Notes: generated by a model not told the origin, from the sequence alone. 28,345 nucleotides of DNA from CAWBRT01 sp050015355 (GCA_050015355.1 JBEKBO010000052.1:1-28345), one strand, 5' to 3'; numbered from the stretch's first letter, positions 1-7,745 are shown. Numbers and translations are program-made.

Positions 1-546
1 TGGGAGCGGACCCGGGTTTTCCAGATGTTGGCGCAGATGCTGGAGGCCTATCGAGCGTACTTTCATGCAGTGGCGGAAGCACACTTGCAATGCAAGCCGC
101 AGAATGAGACCGAGTTGAATCGCGTGCGTTTGGCGGCACGGCTGGCACGGTCGAACATGGAAGCTTCCGCGGACCGGCTACGGGCGGAGCCAGGTGCCCA
201 CCCAGAGCAGATAAGTCTGCTGACGGCAATGCTCGTAAATTCCCATCGTTTTGTGCGCGCAACGATGGCATTGGAGGTGGTGCCCGTTGGAGCCGAGCCT
301 GTGCACGAGGAGTTTTTAATCTTCGCGCGCGATGTGGAAAAGACCCTCGAACAGCTGGCCACGGCGCTGCGGGGAGTGAAGGTTGTTGCCCGGCACCTGC
401 CCGATCTTCGCGAGGATCATCATCGCTTAGTGGATTCGGCAGACTCCGAGATGATTCGCTATGCGCTGGTGAATGAGGAAACAGATCGTATGACGAACAG
501 TTTGAATACCTTGCGTGAACAGGTGCTGCAGTGGGAGAGATTGTAA
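1..546 (+). CDS. FUSC-family membrane protein, C-terminal part (5' end outside window)
   Basis: The reading frame is open from the first base, so the visible 181 residues are the carboxyl end of a longer protein. The sequence is a soluble, helical, charged region with no membrane segment. The pattern around LNRVRLAARLARSNMEAS, a hydrophobic helix with 'LTAMLVNSHRFVRATMAL', and a final helix of heptad type resemble the cytoplasmic C-terminal part of FUSC/YccS-like proteins (fusaric-acid resistance, aromatic-acid efflux family). In that family the N-terminal part carries the membrane helices, which would lie to the left of this window. An internal ATG at 25 could be mistaken for the start, but the same pattern runs through it. 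Family assignment is from recall of the motif and is moderate. Confidence 0.6.
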   Translation, partial: WERTRVFQMLAQMLEAYRAYFHAVAEAHLQCKPQNETELNRVRLAARLARSNMEASADRLRAEPGAHPEQISLLTAMLVNSHRFVRATMALEVVPVGAEPVHEEFLIFARDVEKTLEQLATALRGVKVVARHLPDLREDHHRLVDSADSEMIRYALVNEETDRMTNSLNTLREQVLQWERL

Positions 547-1369
547 TAATCCTGGAATGACGCACACCCAACGACGCCGTGAGGAGCATGCTACACCAGA
601 GCTGCGACTCAGTACCTAGCGCAATGTTCATAGGCGCATTAGTAGGCCTTAACCTGTTTTTTGGGCGCTGGCAATCAAAAACACTTCGTTTCGTAGCAGC
701 TATTCAAGCCAGAACGTGCATTGCAAACTCAGGCGGTTAGCCCGCCCGCCTGCGCCACGTTTTCGTAGCGAGAAGCCCAGCACGCTCGGGGGAAATCAGG
801 GTAATCGGCGCTTATCTGTCAACGTATCTGTCAACGCCATCACGCGGGCACTCGTTCGGATTACCATCCGGGCGCTGGTCACGCACACAGTGCTAGATCC
901 AATCCAGCCGCCATGTACCTCACCGTGGCTGTTTTCGGCAGCAGTTCACGGACAGAACACGGACAGTTCAATCACACGGCGCAGTCCAAAATGGTGCGGC
1001 ATCGCTCCGCCTTTCGTTCGCAGATGCAGCCTTGGTCTTGCAAAAACCGCTCACGAACACAGTTCACCCGATTAAAACATTTCTCATTTACCACGCAAGA
1101 GTCTGCACTACCGACCTTCACTTCGGCTTCCAATGCTCACGCGTGGCAACCAGTATAGTAGCGACGACGCTACTGGATTACTTCGTAAGCCATATAGGGT
1201 AAAGGCGTTCCCCACTGGTGGTGAGGGAACGAGGGATGATCCCGTTTACTGAATTAGCAACTATCAGTTCCGGCGATAAAAGTGCTACTGTACCAAGCTG
1301 GGAAACTTGTCGCGATCTTCCGCTCAGTAGTACGATCCAAAGCGGCCGGTAATATGCTGGAAGAACAAT
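547..1369. other. Gene-free stretch of 823 bp
   Basis: No open frame here has a ribosome site, codon pattern or recognisable protein; the two plus-strand frames at 716-1075 and 913-1158 overlap each other and read as noise. It contains a tandem pair of TATCTGTCAACG (813-824, 825-836), a pair of CACGGACAG spaced 11 bp (947-955, 958-966), and an imperfect hairpin GTTCCCCAC/GTGAGGGAAC (1207-1230) followed by a small GGGA/TCCC hairpin. I see no tRNA or riboswitch. The promoter of the PilZ gene should lie at the right end. Confidence 0.55.
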
Positions 1370-1711
1370 ATGTCTAAGCAAGAAGGCACCGTCCCAGTCC
1401 GTGCGGAGCGGCGTCGGTGGTCGAGACTAACAGTCGCAATTCCGATGTTTGTGCGGGGCACAGACCAGCACGGTAAGCCATTTGTGGATTTTGCTACTGC
1501 GCTTAACATCAGTGCTGGGGGAGCCTTGCTGGTTTTGAAGCGCCGTCTGCAGACGGAAGTGCAGGTTTCCCTGGAAATCCCTGTCGGTCTCCTTCCACAA
1601 ACACTGGTGACGAAAGTGGTGCAGCAAATTCAAGCACGGACGCTGCGAGTCGAGCCCGCCGAGAAGGCTTTTGTGGTCGGCGTCCAGTTTGTCAATCCGT
1701 TGCCGGCCTAA
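1370..1711 (+). CDS. PilZ-domain protein (putative c-di-GMP receptor)
   Basis: This 113-residue protein is essentially one PilZ domain. The two signature elements are visible: an arginine-rich RxxxR motif near residues 15-19 (ERRRWSR) and the N-x-S-x-x-G motif at residues 46-51 (NISAGG, where the family more often has Asp first). The rest alternates short beta strands, as in the PilZ barrel. Such stand-alone PilZ proteins bind cyclic di-GMP and pass the signal to a partner by contact. The start at 1370 follows GGAAG nine bases upstream. The stop overlaps the end of the convergent response-regulator gene by 20 bp. A GAF/HD-GYP protein that could degrade c-di-GMP is encoded at 13742-15706, but nothing links them beyond shared signalling type. 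Confidence 0.85.
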   Translation: MSKQEGTVPVRAERRRWSRLTVAIPMFVRGTDQHGKPFVDFATALNISAGGALLVLKRRLQTEVQVSLEIPVGLLPQTLVTKVVQQIQARTLRVEPAEKAFVVGVQFVNPLPA

Positions 1712-2084
1712 TCGCGCGCTGCTTCAGTTTCTTCTCAATGAGGCTTACCAAAGCTGGAACATCGGCTGGTTTGATCAGGTAATCATCTACTTGGTTCCGG
1801 AGTGCCTCCAAAGCAGTTTCAAAACCAGGAAATCCGGTCAGGATAAGAGTCACACAATTCGGCTGCATACTGCGCATGGCGCTGACCACAATAAAGCCGT
1901 CTGCCGGATGGTCGAAGTTCAAGTCCGAAATTAGAACATCAAATTGAGCAGACGCGATTCCGTCCAGTGCTTCATGCATGGTGCCAACCGCCGTCACGCT
2001 AAAGCCGTGCTGCCGTAATACCTCAGGCAACGTTAGACGGATACCCGGATCGTCATCGACAAACAAGACTCGTGTAGGTTTCAT
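1692..2084 (-). CDS. Single-domain response regulator (CheY-like receiver)
   Basis: The 130-residue protein is a complete receiver domain without an output domain. The acidic pocket D10-D12 (FVDDDPG), the phospho-acceptor D54 (LISDLNFD), the conserved T83 (ILTG) and K105 (LIKPAD) are all present. It would accept phosphate from a histidine kinase that is not in this window, so it is an orphan. The gene is convergent with the PilZ gene and the two stop regions overlap by 20 bp. The start at 2084 is the first ATG after the stop in this frame; the ribosome site is weak (CTGAAAGATG). Stand-alone receivers can act through protein contact or as phosphate sinks. Confidence 0.88.
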   Translation of the reverse strand: MKPTRVLFVDDDPGIRLTLPEVLRQHGFSVTAVGTMHEALDGIASAQFDVLISDLNFDHPADGFIVVSAMRSMQPNCVTLILTGFPGFETALEALRNQVDDYLIKPADVPALVSLIEKKLKQRAIRPATD

Positions 2085-2148
2085 CTTTCAGCCCTGAATC
2101 ACTGGAATTGTACCGCTCGTGAGCAAGTTTTGTAAGTGACGACAGCAA

Positions 2149-2176
2149 GCACGTTGGATGGTTCGACCCAACGTGC
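2149..2176. repeat. Perfect 9-bp inverted repeat with 10-bp loop
   Basis: GCACGTTGG (2149-2157) and CCAACGTGC (2168-2176) are exact reverse complements. The hairpin lies between the response-regulator start and the end of the serine recombinase. Neither strand has a T run after it, so it is not a typical terminator. It could be an operator, a recombination site or an element boundary. Confidence 0.5.
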
Positions 2177-2274
2177 CGCCGCAACTCTGCGCCGCACACA
2201 GCTTTACGTGTCACTATCAGCTAACCGCCCGCGCCGGCCAGTGGCTCAAGGATGTTCGCACGTTCCACGTCCAA

Positions 2275-2931
2275 TCATGGCTGGATTGGATGGCGAAGCC
2301 CGGCACGCTCGGCCGCACGCAGAACCGTGCCCGGGCCTACACCCAAGTCTGCCGCGATGCGATTCCAACCCCAGCCTTCGCCGCGGAGGTTAGCAAGTCG
2401 CTTCATGTCCAGCGATGCTCGAGGCCGCCCAATGCGCTTGCCCTTGGCGCGAGCATTGGCGAGTCCACACTTCACTCTTTCCTTTGTCAGCGACAATTCG
2501 AACTCCGCCATGGCGCCGATTACGGCGAACATCAGTCGGCCCGACGGGGTGCTGAGGTCGAGGTTATCCCGCAAGCTTACGAACGCGACGCCGTAGGCGC
2601 CGAGGTCCGCAAGCGCATTCACGAGATGCTTGAGAGAGCGCCCGAAGCGATCGATCTTCCAGACCAGGATTGCGTCAAATCGGCGCTGGTGGGCGTCGGC
2701 CATTAGTCGATTGAGTTCTGGGCGAGACTCCTTGGAGCCGGAGACGCCGTTATCGGTATATTCGCCAACCACTTGCCAGCCCCGGCGGTCTGCATATTCG
2801 CGCAGCTCGCGCAACTGCATTTCGGGGTCTTGATGGCCATTGGAGGTGCTCACCCGGGCATACAGCGCCACGCGGGAGATGGGATGCTCTTGAGACAGAG
2901 CCGATGGAATGCTGCCGTGTCTTCTGGTCAT
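2275..2931 (-). CDS. Serine recombinase (resolvase/invertase family)
   Basis: This 218-residue protein starts at the ATG at 2931, preceded by AGGAG with a 7-base spacer; the longer frame to 2988 lacks such a site. The catalytic domain begins with VALYARVST, whose serine (residue 28) is the nucleophile. It continues with the family pattern Q-LRELREYADRRGW, DNGVSGSKESRPELNRLM, VWKIDRFGRS and GAMAEFELSLTKERV. After GKRIGRP comes a C-terminal helix-turn-helix (GWGWNRIAADLGVGPGTV). Length and order match small resolvases/invertases. It lies 93 bp downstream of the tyrosine-recombinase trio, behind a terminator, so it is probably transcribed separately. No adjacent transposase or invertible segment is visible. 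The target could be the inverted repeat at 2149-2176, which is speculative. Confidence 0.92.
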   Translation of the reverse strand: MTRRHGSIPSALSQEHPISRVALYARVSTSNGHQDPEMQLRELREYADRRGWQVVGEYTDNGVSGSKESRPELNRLMADAHQRRFDAILVWKIDRFGRSLKHLVNALADLGAYGVAFVSLRDNLDLSTPSGRLMFAVIGAMAEFELSLTKERVKCGLANARAKGKRIGRPRASLDMKRLANLRGEGWGWNRIAADLGVGPGTVLRAAERAGLRHPIQP

Positions 2932-2986
2932 TGCAAATCTCCTATGTTCCTCTGGTAGCCAGTGTTCGCGCCGAGTTGAGCGCGGC

Positions 2987-3015
2987 AAAAATAAGGGGGC
3001 GATTTTCTCGCCCCC
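2987..3015 (-). terminator. Rho-independent terminator of the recombinase trio
   Basis: Stem GGGGGCGA (2995-3002) pairs with TCGCCCCC (3008-3015) around a 5-base loop. Read on the minus strand the stem is followed by TTATTTTT (2994-2987). It begins about ten bases after the stop of the third tyrosine recombinase. The plus-strand side also has a pyrimidine-rich tail, but no plus-strand gene ends here. Confidence 0.8.
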
Positions 3016-3024
3016 GCTCTTTCT

Positions 3025-4056
3025 TCATAATTTCCAGTTCCGCACAAAGTCGAGAGTGCTGCGCACCGGTGCCGTGGTAGCTGAAGCGCGCGGCGGCTCG
3101 TTCACCGCAACCGCTTGCGGAAATTGAATCACGGTGAGAGCGGGCGCGTGATTGCCATTCAGCGCGGCCGCGGTATCGCGACGGGCCTGCATGCGGATGT
3201 GCGAATACTTCTCTTTGACGTTTGACCCCAGGCGATGCCCGGCCATCTCTTCGACGACGCGCTCTGAGATTTCTGGGTTTTCGAGCATCTTGGTAATCGC
3301 ATTGTGTCGCAAATCGTAGCTGCGCATGCGAGCCAGGCGCGGATACTTCTTTGCAGCTTCGGTTTTGAGTGAGCCCCAGGCTTTCTTCCAGCTATACATA
3401 GGTCGTGACGGATCGGGCTTGGCCCCTACCTTGTCGGCGCGGTGCGGCAACAAGTAATGCTCGGGAGCAGAGGCACCCATTTCGCGCGCACGCTCAAGCA
3501 GCTTTTCGACTGCCCAGGCTGCATCATCGTTCAACGGGACATCCCGCTCGCGAAAGCGATTCTTCAGGCACACCCGAATGCGTATAAGGCGACGGGGCAG
3601 GTCGATATCCATGAGGCGAAGGCCTTTGATTTCGCCCGGCCCGCAGGTCGTCGCGTTCGAAATCAAGCTGGCGCAATAAGCAACAAGCCAATGCCCCGGC
3701 TTAGACTGTGCAACCGTGAACAGATGGCGCTCTTCCTCTGGTTCGAGGGCGATCCCGCAGGACCGGGGTAGCGGTAACGGATCATAGCCTCTCTTCATGG
3801 GCTCCCAGAGGTTCACGCGGTCCAGGATCTGAGACACAGTGTTAAGTTCGTGATTGATCCGCGAAGGGCCCGCGCTTCGCGATCGTTGGTAAGCGCTGAA
3901 ATGCTCAATGCGAATCTCGTTAAGGCGCATATTGCCGAAGGCCGGCATTAGGGCCCTGAAACAGGCGCGATAGCTCCTGACGGACCCGGGAGCGATATTG
4001 CGCGGCGCAAGCCACGCTTCACAGGCAGTTGAAAACAGCTCATCAGGCTGATACAT
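3025..4056 (-). CDS. Tyrosine recombinase, third gene of a RIT-like trio (RitC position)
   Basis: The start at 4056 has GGAGGA five bases upstream and overlaps the end of the preceding recombinase by 14 bp; the frame extends to 4116 without a ribosome site. The 343-residue protein has an N-terminal SAM-like core-binding region (about 1-95) and a catalytic domain. Box II shows YDLRH (residues 247-251; Tyr replaces the usual His of HxxR), AGHRLG (H274), and the nucleophile Y284 in KEKYSHI. Box I is unusual: where most integrases have TGxRxxE, this one has TTCGPGEIKGL (around residues 136-146), so the first catalytic arginine is not evident. This may be a family trait or may mean it works only together with its two partners. 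The tail after residue 295 is long and proline/alanine rich. Confidence 0.85.
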   Translation of the reverse strand: MYQPDELFSTACEAWLAPRNIAPGSVRSYRACFRALMPAFGNMRLNEIRIEHFSAYQRSRSAGPSRINHELNTVSQILDRVNLWEPMKRGYDPLPLPRSCGIALEPEEERHLFTVAQSKPGHWLVAYCASLISNATTCGPGEIKGLRLMDIDLPRRLIRIRVCLKNRFRERDVPLNDDAAWAVEKLLERAREMGASAPEHYLLPHRADKVGAKPDPSRPMYSWKKAWGSLKTEAAKKYPRLARMRSYDLRHNAITKMLENPEISERVVEEMAGHRLGSNVKEKYSHIRMQARRDTAAALNGNHAPALTVIQFPQAVAVNEPPRASATTAPVRSTLDFVRNWKL

Positions 4057-4972
4057 GCGATTCCTCCAGTTCGGCCGTGACGGTGGGCTTGCTGCCGTGC
4101 GGGTGTGCGTGTGCATAAGCGTTCAGCATGTGACCTACGGAAACGCGCGTGTAACGCTCGGTCGTCGAAAGGTGCACGTGTCCGAGCAGGCGGGAGATTG
4201 CAACGATAGATGCGCCGCCGTCTAGCAGATGCGTTGCAAATGCATGCCGGAAGGCGTGAGGATGGCGCTCTGGTAGCCCTTTGCTGTGGGCGACGTGTTT
4301 GACAATCCGCACGACGCTGCGCGTTGTCAGCCGTTTTGTCTGTCGGTTCTGGAATCCAAACAAGAGCGCTTCAGTGCTTCTTTTCTGCTTGGCGAGTAGC
4401 GCGGTTCTTACCGGCAAATATGCCCGCAGCGCGGCTTGAGCGTATTCTCCGAAGATGACGAACCGTTCCTTTTTTCCTTTGCCGCGGACCAGGATAACGT
4501 CATCACCGCAGAAATCATTAAGGTTGATGCCAACGAGTTCCTGCACTCTGACGCCAGTACCATAGAGCAACTCTAAGATAAGCCGATCACGCTCCGGAAA
4601 TGGCCCCGCGACATCACCTTCGAGCAACGCTGACAATTCTCCTTGGCTCGGAATCTCCGGCAGCTCTTGTGCGCACTTGGCAGCCCTAAGGGACGCGAAC
4701 GGGTTCTGTTTAATTGCACTTTCTTCTACGAGAAACCCCAGCAACGATTTAAGGCAGGCTCGCTTGCGCTGCGTCGTGCGGGGTGTCGCGCCTTGCTCGT
4801 GCAAATGCGAGAGGTACGTTCGGACCATGCTCCTGTCAACCTGCTCAGGAGTAATCTCGGCGCCAGCGAATTGCAGGAATGTATCCAGGTCCGCCTGGTA
4901 CGCACGTACCGTGTTAGGACTACAGTTGCGCGCCTGCAGTGAAACAATGAACCGCTCAATGTTTTTCTTCAT
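4043..4972 (-). CDS. Tyrosine recombinase, second gene of the trio (XerC-like; RitB position)
   Basis: A 309-residue XerC/D-type recombinase with the full catalytic set: R142 in YGTGVRVQEL, K165 region in VRGKGKKER, H239 and R242 in HPHAFRHAFATHL, H265 in LLGHVHLSTT, and nucleophile Y274. The N-terminal 90 residues form the SAM-like DNA-binding domain (NCSPNTVRAYQADLDTFLQF). The start at 4972 has AGGAAGGA upstream and overlaps the previous recombinase by 17 bp. Its own end overlaps the next gene, so the three proteins are probably translated in a coupled way. In known RIT elements three different tyrosine recombinases sit in this order and are thought to act together to move the element; no host dimer-resolution role is implied here. 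Confidence 0.93.
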   Translation of the reverse strand: MKKNIERFIVSLQARNCSPNTVRAYQADLDTFLQFAGAEITPEQVDRSMVRTYLSHLHEQGATPRTTQRKRACLKSLLGFLVEESAIKQNPFASLRAAKCAQELPEIPSQGELSALLEGDVAGPFPERDRLILELLYGTGVRVQELVGINLNDFCGDDVILVRGKGKKERFVIFGEYAQAALRAYLPVRTALLAKQKRSTEALLFGFQNRQTKRLTTRSVVRIVKHVAHSKGLPERHPHAFRHAFATHLLDGGASIVAISRLLGHVHLSTTERYTRVSVGHMLNAYAHAHPHGSKPTVTAELEESHVSA

Positions 4973-5882
4973 GACGGATCCTTCCTCTGGGATGTGTCGC
5001 GTAATAGATCGCCCTCAGTGAATCGAGGTCTGTAGTTAGATAGACCTGCGTCGTGTCAATACTCGAGTGGCCCAATATAGTCTGAATGTCGCGCAGATCG
5101 GCTCCGCCCTTTAATAGAGCCGTCGCCATCGAATGCCGCAACCAATGAGGGGAAACCTTCTTGCCAAGCATGCTCTGCACTCGGCGGCTAACAATCTGGA
5201 ATAGGCGTTCTCGGGTAAGTTGCAGATTGGAGTAGCGGCCCACAAAAACGAAACGGGAGATTCCGCCCCTCAGCAATCGCGGGCGGGAGCATTCGAGGTA
5301 AGCCTCCAGCGCAGTCATGGCCGGCGGGCTCAGCGGGGCAACGCGGTCCTTTTTCCCCTTCCCGCAGCGCACCCACAGGAACCCACGGGTGAGCTCGATT
5401 TGATCCAATTTGAGGTTGACAAGTTCTGAGACTCTGAGCCCTGATCCGAATGCGGTTAAAAACAAGGCCTTGTCCCTGAGATCCATGGGTGAATCACCGA
5501 ACGATGCGACAACCGAGTTGATTTCTTCCGTTGAGAGCGAGTGGGGCATCACCTTCCAGGTTTTAGGCATAGGTATGCCCCGCGTCGGGTCCGCAGTTGT
5601 TACGCCCTCAGCGAGAAGAAACTGATAGAACCCTCGCAAACAGGAGAGAGTGCGCGCGAGGGTTCGCGGACTAAGCCCCGCGGTCAGGCGTGCAGCAATG
5701 AAGGTTCGAATGTCATCGGGGCCGATGGATGTCAGCGACTTGTTTAGTGTTTGCTGAAACTGCTGCAGATCGCGTCCATAAGTCTCCAGGGTGCTTTGCG
5801 AGAGATCGCGCTCCGTGCGCAGCGAAGTTAAGAAATTGTCGGCCCATGCGTCGCCTTGAGGGAGAGCGGGTGTCTTAGTCAT
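4956..5882 (-). CDS. Tyrosine recombinase, first gene of the trio (XerD-like; RitA position)
   Basis: The likely start is ATG 5882 (308 residues), which sits inside the last codons of the upstream small gene (AATGACTAA) and has GGGGGTG before it; the open frame continues to 6050 but that part is the other gene's shadow. The protein has a SAM-like N domain (DLSQSTLETYGRDLQQFQ) and a complete catalytic domain: R150 (FGSGLRVSEL), K175 (CGKGKKDR), H246/R249 (SPHWLRHSMAT), H272 (ILGHSSIDTT) and Y281. It is clearly different in sequence from its two neighbours, as expected for the distinct subfamilies of a RIT trio rather than a tandem duplication. Confidence 0.93.
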   Translation of the reverse strand: MTKTPALPQGDAWADNFLTSLRTERDLSQSTLETYGRDLQQFQQTLNKSLTSIGPDDIRTFIAARLTAGLSPRTLARTLSCLRGFYQFLLAEGVTTADPTRGIPMPKTWKVMPHSLSTEEINSVVASFGDSPMDLRDKALFLTAFGSGLRVSELVNLKLDQIELTRGFLWVRCGKGKKDRVAPLSPPAMTALEAYLECSRPRLLRGGISRFVFVGRYSNLQLTRERLFQIVSRRVQSMLGKKVSPHWLRHSMATALLKGGADLRDIQTILGHSSIDTTQVYLTTDLDSLRAIYYATHPRGRIRHEEKH

Positions 5883-6171
5883 TGCGCACCCCCGGAGCCT
5901 CGAGGGCTTGCACGCCCTGGCGCACGCTCCAAAAAGGCAGTGGGCGCGTAGTGCCGCCGAAACCAAGCAGTTCGGCATCGCAGAGGGATCGACACAAGGG
6001 GCAACGGCGTTGCGTCGCAGCTTCCGCAAGCGCCATTCTGATTTCGCCATGCTTTGCGCAGCGCAACCGCACGAAGTAACAGCGTTTCAAGTGGTGAATT
6101 ACAAGAATTTCGTCGAGTGGATTACGGGTTCCGGCTGGCGTGCGTGATGGGGTAAACTCCGTATTAGCCAT
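5875..6171 (-). CDS. Small zinc-ribbon-like protein leading the recombinase operon
   Basis: A 98-residue protein with an excellent ribosome site (AAGGAGG, 5 bases before ATG 6171). Its centre carries LRCAKHGEIRMAL and CPLCRSLC, a Cys-x2-His plus Cys-x2-Cys arrangement that looks like a zinc ribbon. The rest has no recognisable domain. It ends eight bases inside the first tyrosine recombinase, so it is the first cistron of a four-gene operon driven by the promoter at 6250-6278. A role as regulator or DNA-binding accessory of the recombinases is an inference from position and the metal-binding pattern only. Confidence 0.75.
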   Translation of the reverse strand: MANTEFTPSRTPAGTRNPLDEILVIHHLKRCYFVRLRCAKHGEIRMALAEAATQRRCPLCRSLCDAELLGFGGTTRPLPFWSVRQGVQALEAPGVRND

Positions 6172-6249
6172 GTTGCCTCCTTATCAGGCGATGTGGTTAG
6201 CGTCGCGTTGGTGTTTGCCCACCAGCGCGGCGCGCTACGTAATGCAACC

Positions 6250-6278
6250 TTTTTAAATCTGCCCCGATTCCTTGTCAA
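6250..6278 (-). promoter_or_regulatory. Sigma-70-type promoter for the recombinase operon
   Basis: On the minus strand TTGACA (6278-6273) is followed after exactly 17 bases by TAAAAA (6255-6250). The predicted transcript begins near 6243, about 70 bases before the first start codon at 6171. Confidence 0.6.
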
Positions 6279-6344
6279 GCTAAAAATCACCTTATCCGCT
6301 TTTTATGCTTGCTTCACCGTGGCGCACGGAATAAGATACACAGC

Positions 6345-6545
6345 ATGAACCCACAGGGCAAGAAACAGAAACGAAAGAGAAGCATCGTCGGGGCTAGAGA
6401 TGTATCCCTAGCTATGTCCGCACTCGGCCGGATTGGGGGATTGGCACGGTCGCAAAAGATGACACCCGAGGAACGCCGTGCGAGCGCCCTCAAGGCATCC
6501 AGGGCGGCTGCCGCGGCGCGCCGCAAGAAGGCCAAGGCGAAGTAG
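6345..6545 (+). CDS. Small basic protein, hypothetical
   Basis: A 66-residue, very basic protein (KQKRKRS at the start, ARRKKAKAK at the end). The middle reads LGRIGGLARSQKMTPEERRASALKAS, a pattern I associate with short nucleic-acid-binding-like proteins on mobile elements and in acidobacterial genomes, without known function. The frame opens earlier at 6309, but the ATG at 6345 gives the better N terminus. No ribosome site is present before it. A possible promoter (TTGCTT 6310-6315, 17 bases, TAAGAT 6333-6338) would start the transcript at or very near the ATG, which would make it leaderless. Confidence 0.5.
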   Translation: MNPQGKKQKRKRSIVGARDVSLAMSALGRIGGLARSQKMTPEERRASALKASRAAAAARRKKAKAK

Positions 6546-6650
6546 GCTAAGAATCCGGATAGCCGCAGCTAGCTACCGCAGGCGAACGGGCCGGTTCTTC
6601 CCGCCGGCCCTTCCGGGTGCACACGAATGGGAAGCCACGGGGAAGGTGGC

Positions 6651-7745
6651 ATGACAAGCACACCGGCAAAAGGACAAGCGACAGACGCTCAGCCTCGAAA
6701 GAGTGATGCGTTTTCCCGTTGCCGCGATAAATGGCTCGAGGGAACAATTCGTCCCTGGACTCGCGATGCCATGAAGCGTCACCTGGAGGTTGCGTTCAAC
6801 TCGGGTGCAGGGGCACCACAAGCATGGCCTTGGGCGCAGCACAGGGTAGCCACTATCATGCTGGACGCCCTCGCACCCCACCAACTCAGCTATCGGTCAG
6901 ACGGCTCACCAGAAGAAGCTGATTTTGCGAGCAGTTCGGACGCAGAAGCGAACAACCAATGGTATCGCGAACTGGTCAGGCGATGGCTGCACCCAATGGG
7001 CATTACTAAAGCCGCAGGCGATGAATGTCCAGGAAAGAGGCCGGGCGAAGGCACCCGCGAGTATGCGGCTCGCACCCGCCAGTTCTGGCGAGAAAAACGG
7101 GAGCTCGATAACAAGGCCGAACAAATCGCCAGCACCACGCCGCAGCAGGCGCATGTTCCGAACCCAGAATGGTTGTCTGAGGACGAAGCACTGCAAATCT
7201 GGACGGTTCTTGCCAGAAGGTTTGCTCAGGCAGTGGAGGATGGAATTGGTGATGCGAAGGGGCGCCTATCCGAATTGTCCAGAGGCAGAAACAAACGCCA
7301 TATTGTTAGCCTTGATACGTGCGGGCGAGACCTGCACCACCCACTTCTCACAGATCTACGAACGTCTACCGACCTCAGCAGTGCGGAGTGTTATCGCGAG
7401 ATTCAGCAGGAAGCCCAGCCTAGCGCGCCAGCTAAGCCAAAGAAAGCAGAGAAGCCCCCTCGCAGTGAGTTTGATGAGAGGCGTGATGCAATCATCTTTA
7501 CCGCAATAAAGTCGGGGCTCAAAGGGAGGGATTATTGTCGTTTTTTGGATTCCCACCACTGCGCCCCGTGCCCTGGCTGGGAGAGAAAGTACGGATGGCC
7601 AGAGACGTATCTTTCCGCCTACGCCAGTTCCAAGTGGACTCGCCGGATCACCCTAGAGAAAAACCGAGCCAAGCGCAGAATGGATAAATTGAGCCCCGGT
7701 GAACTAAAAAGAATACTCGGACACCTTCCTCAAAAGTCGCTTTAG
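6651..7745 (+). CDS. Unknown protein of about 364 aa in the integrative element
   Basis: I do not recognise this protein. The ATG at 6651 has GGAAGGTGGC directly upstream; the ATG at 6627 has nothing. It is hydrophilic without a signal peptide or membrane segment. The first half has several Trp residues (RPWTRD, PQAWPWAQH, NQWYRELVRRWL). A Pro/Lys-rich linker (around 270-285: APAKPKKAEKPPRSE) leads into a C-terminal block with DYCRFLDSHHCAPCPGWERKYGWP, where His-His-Cys-x2-Cys could bind a metal. Very basic residues follow (RRITLEKNRAKRRM). A nucleic-acid role is plausible but unproven. Position between the recombinase block and the replication genes makes it an element gene. A terminator hairpin overlaps its stop. 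Confidence 0.7.
   Translation: MTSTPAKGQATDAQPRKSDAFSRCRDKWLEGTIRPWTRDAMKRHLEVAFNSGAGAPQAWPWAQHRVATIMLDALAPHQLSYRSDGSPEEADFASSSDAEANNQWYRELVRRWLHPMGITKAAGDECPGKRPGEGTREYAARTRQFWREKRELDNKAEQIASTTPQQAHVPNPEWLSEDEALQIWTVLARRFAQAVEDGIGDAKGRLSELSRGRNKRHIVSLDTCGRDLHHPLLTDLRTSTDLSSAECYREIQQEAQPSAPAKPKKAEKPPRSEFDERRDAIIFTAIKSGLKGRDYCRFLDSHHCAPCPGWERKYGWPETYLSAYASSKWTRRITLEKNRAKRRMDKLSPGELKRILGHLPQKSL

Noticed and set aside
716..1158. Overlapping plus-strand frames in the left gap as genes
   Set aside because: No ribosome sites, low-complexity GC-type reading, two frames open at once and no recognisable motif.
1195..1260. Riboswitch, for example c-di-GMP type, before the PilZ gene
   Set aside because: There are two small hairpins, but the conserved c-di-GMP riboswitch core is not found.
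2136..2706. Plus-strand frames of 85-182 aa
   Set aside because: They lie antisense to the serine recombinase, whose motifs and start are clear.
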